Source: a bacterium (GTDB lineage: Bacteria; CG2-30-53-67; CG2-30-70-394). From it: a stretch of 12,241 nucleotides of DNA. The notes below the pieces were generated by a model. It searched no databases and was not told where the DNA came from. It was given only the letters and a program-made list of their open reading frames with translations. This document shows, piece after piece, positions 11,386 to 12,241 of this stretch. The DNA lies in NCBI GenBank assembly GCA_024278555.1, contig JAJRSX010000096.1, positions 1 to 12,241 on the forward strand. The letters run 5' to 3'. The position numbers and the translations under genes were made by a program. Each line of letters starts with the position of its first letter. The first letter of the stretch is position 1.

Positions 11386-12241
11386 GAGTCTGTCGGACTT
11401 TCGCTGTCGTTGGACTTGCGACGGTTGGTGGAGGCGTACCAAGGGCGAGGCTCCAAGGCGCACCACCCGGCGGTGTTGCTGTCCCTGCTGTTCTACGGCT
11501 ACGCCACGGGGGTCTTCTCCTCGCGCAAGATTGAACATGCGACCTATGACTCGGTCGCCTTTCGCTATCTGGCTGCCGACACCCATCCGGACCACGACAC
11601 CATCGCCACCTTTCGCCGCCGGTTTTTGAAGGAGCTCGGGCCGCTGTTCGTCCAGATTCTGGAGATGGCCCACGAGATGAAGTTGTTGAAGTTGGGCCAG
11701 ATCAGCCTGGACGGGACCAAGATCCACGCCAACGCGAGCAAGCACAAGGCGATGAGCTGGGGCTATGCGACGCGTCTGGAAGCGCAGCTCCAGGAAGAAG
11801 TGAACGAGCTGATGAAGCACGCCGAGACGGCGGATCAGGAGGACCTCCCGGACGGGATGAGCCTTCCGGCGGAGATCGCCCTCCGCGAGACGCGGTTGGC
11901 CGCGCTGGCGGCGGCGAAAGAGAAGATCCAAGCCCGCGCCCAAGAGCGGTTCGAGCGCGAACAGGCCGCCTACGAGGCCAAGCAGGCCGAGCGAGCGCGG
12001 AAGGCACGAGAGCGTGGCAAGAAGCCGGGAGGACGGCCACCGAAGCCACCCGAGGCGGGTCCTCAAGAGAAGGAGCAAGTCAACTTCACCGATGAAGAGT
12101 CGCGGATCATGCCGACGTCCAGCGGCGGATTCGAGCAGGCGTACAACGCCCAAGCGGCGGTGGACATGGAGACGCAGCTCATCGTTGAGCAGCATGTCAC
12201 GCAGCACCCCAACGACAAGCAGGAAGTCGTACCGGCGCTAG
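11386..12241 (+). mobile_element. IS1182-type insertion sequence remnant, left part, continuing past the window
   Basis: The first base after the radical SAM stop codon begins GGAGTCTGTCGGACTTT (11386-11402), which resembles terminal sequences of IS1182-type elements as I remember them. Transposase coding sequence starts within about 10 bases after this. Codon use is less GC-extreme than in the preceding genes (more AAG, GAA, TTG), consistent with transfer. The right end, the second inverted repeat and any target duplication lie outside the window, so element boundaries are not proven. Confidence 0.7.
11410..12241 (+). pseudogene. IS1182-family transposase, N-terminally truncated, 3' end outside window
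   Basis: The frame is open from the radical SAM stop (11383-11385) to the window end. It contains blocks typical of IS1182/IS5-superfamily DDE transposases: FYGYATGVFSSRKIE (28-42, counted from the TTG at 11410), FRYLAADTHPDHDTIATFRR (51-70) and LDGTKIHANASKHKAMS (100-116). Asp101 is the first catalytic aspartate. A basic coiled-coil linker (about 175-215) and QAYNAQAAVD with the second aspartate follow; the catalytic glutamate would be beyond base 12241. Family members usually begin with roughly 35-45 more residues before this point. Here those are replaced by the end of the radical SAM gene. No ATG exists before codon 87, and TTG 11410 is the only plausible start. It is likely a dead copy, unless a non-ATG start yields a short active form. 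Confidence 0.8.

Noticed and set aside
11353-12207. 284-residue open frame on the minus strand
   Set aside because: It is antisense to the transposase frame, whose conserved blocks on the plus strand are unmistakable.

Overview
This is a GC-rich bacterial window (by eye about 70% G+C). Lipid- and periplasm-facing proteins (FKBP isomerase, HlyD/MacA-like adaptor, exported multicopper oxidase) point to a Gram-negative host. A PpsR-type regulator and a sigma-54 activator/promoter pair fit a proteobacterium. I cannot place it more precisely from sequence alone.

Layout, left to right. (1) 1-259, minus: 5' part of an FAD/NAD(P)H disulfide oxidoreductase of the CoA-disulfide reductase/NADH oxidase type. 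(2) 260-595: intergenic, with an imperfect inverted repeat built on the word ACACGAAA. (3) 596-1462, minus: PEP synthetase/PPDK regulatory kinase-pyrophosphorylase (PpsR). (4) 1597-2586, plus: an OppD/DppD-type peptide ABC ATPase standing alone. It converges on (5) 5143-2597, minus: a likely transcription unit of FKBP isomerase, periplasmic adaptor and MacB/LolD-type ATPase. The last two overlap by 4 bp and no permease gene follows. (6) 5191-7834, minus: a self-contained unit with a consensus-perfect -24/-12 (sigma-54) promoter, a CotA-like multicopper oxidase carrying a lysine-glycine tandem repeat, and a strong intrinsic terminator. (7) 7853-7950: operator-like repeats upstream of that promoter. 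(8) 7965-9320, minus: a PAS/AAA+/Fis sigma-54 activator with a cysteine-rich PAS domain, directly upstream of the oxidase. (9) 9321-9660: intergenic, with an AT-rich island and several perfect inverted repeats. (10) 9661-11385, plus: a radical SAM protein with a B12-binding-like N-terminal half and a C-terminal cysteine motif. (11) 11386-12241, plus: an IS1182-type transposase remnant that begins right after the radical SAM stop codon, lacks its N-terminus and runs off the window.

The most coherent functional story is the oxidase module. A sigma-54 activator whose PAS domain has a Cys-x10-Cys-x6-Cys pattern sits next to a sigma-54 promoter with repeated upstream sites, and that promoter drives an exported copper oxidase ended by its own terminator. 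This suggests a metal- or redox-responsive switch for periplasmic copper-oxidase activity; the signal is inference. The other items worth a look are the adaptor-ATPase pair without a permease, the hairpin-rich leader of the radical SAM gene, and the transposase remnant fused to that gene's end. I did not find a clearly new defence or mobile system.
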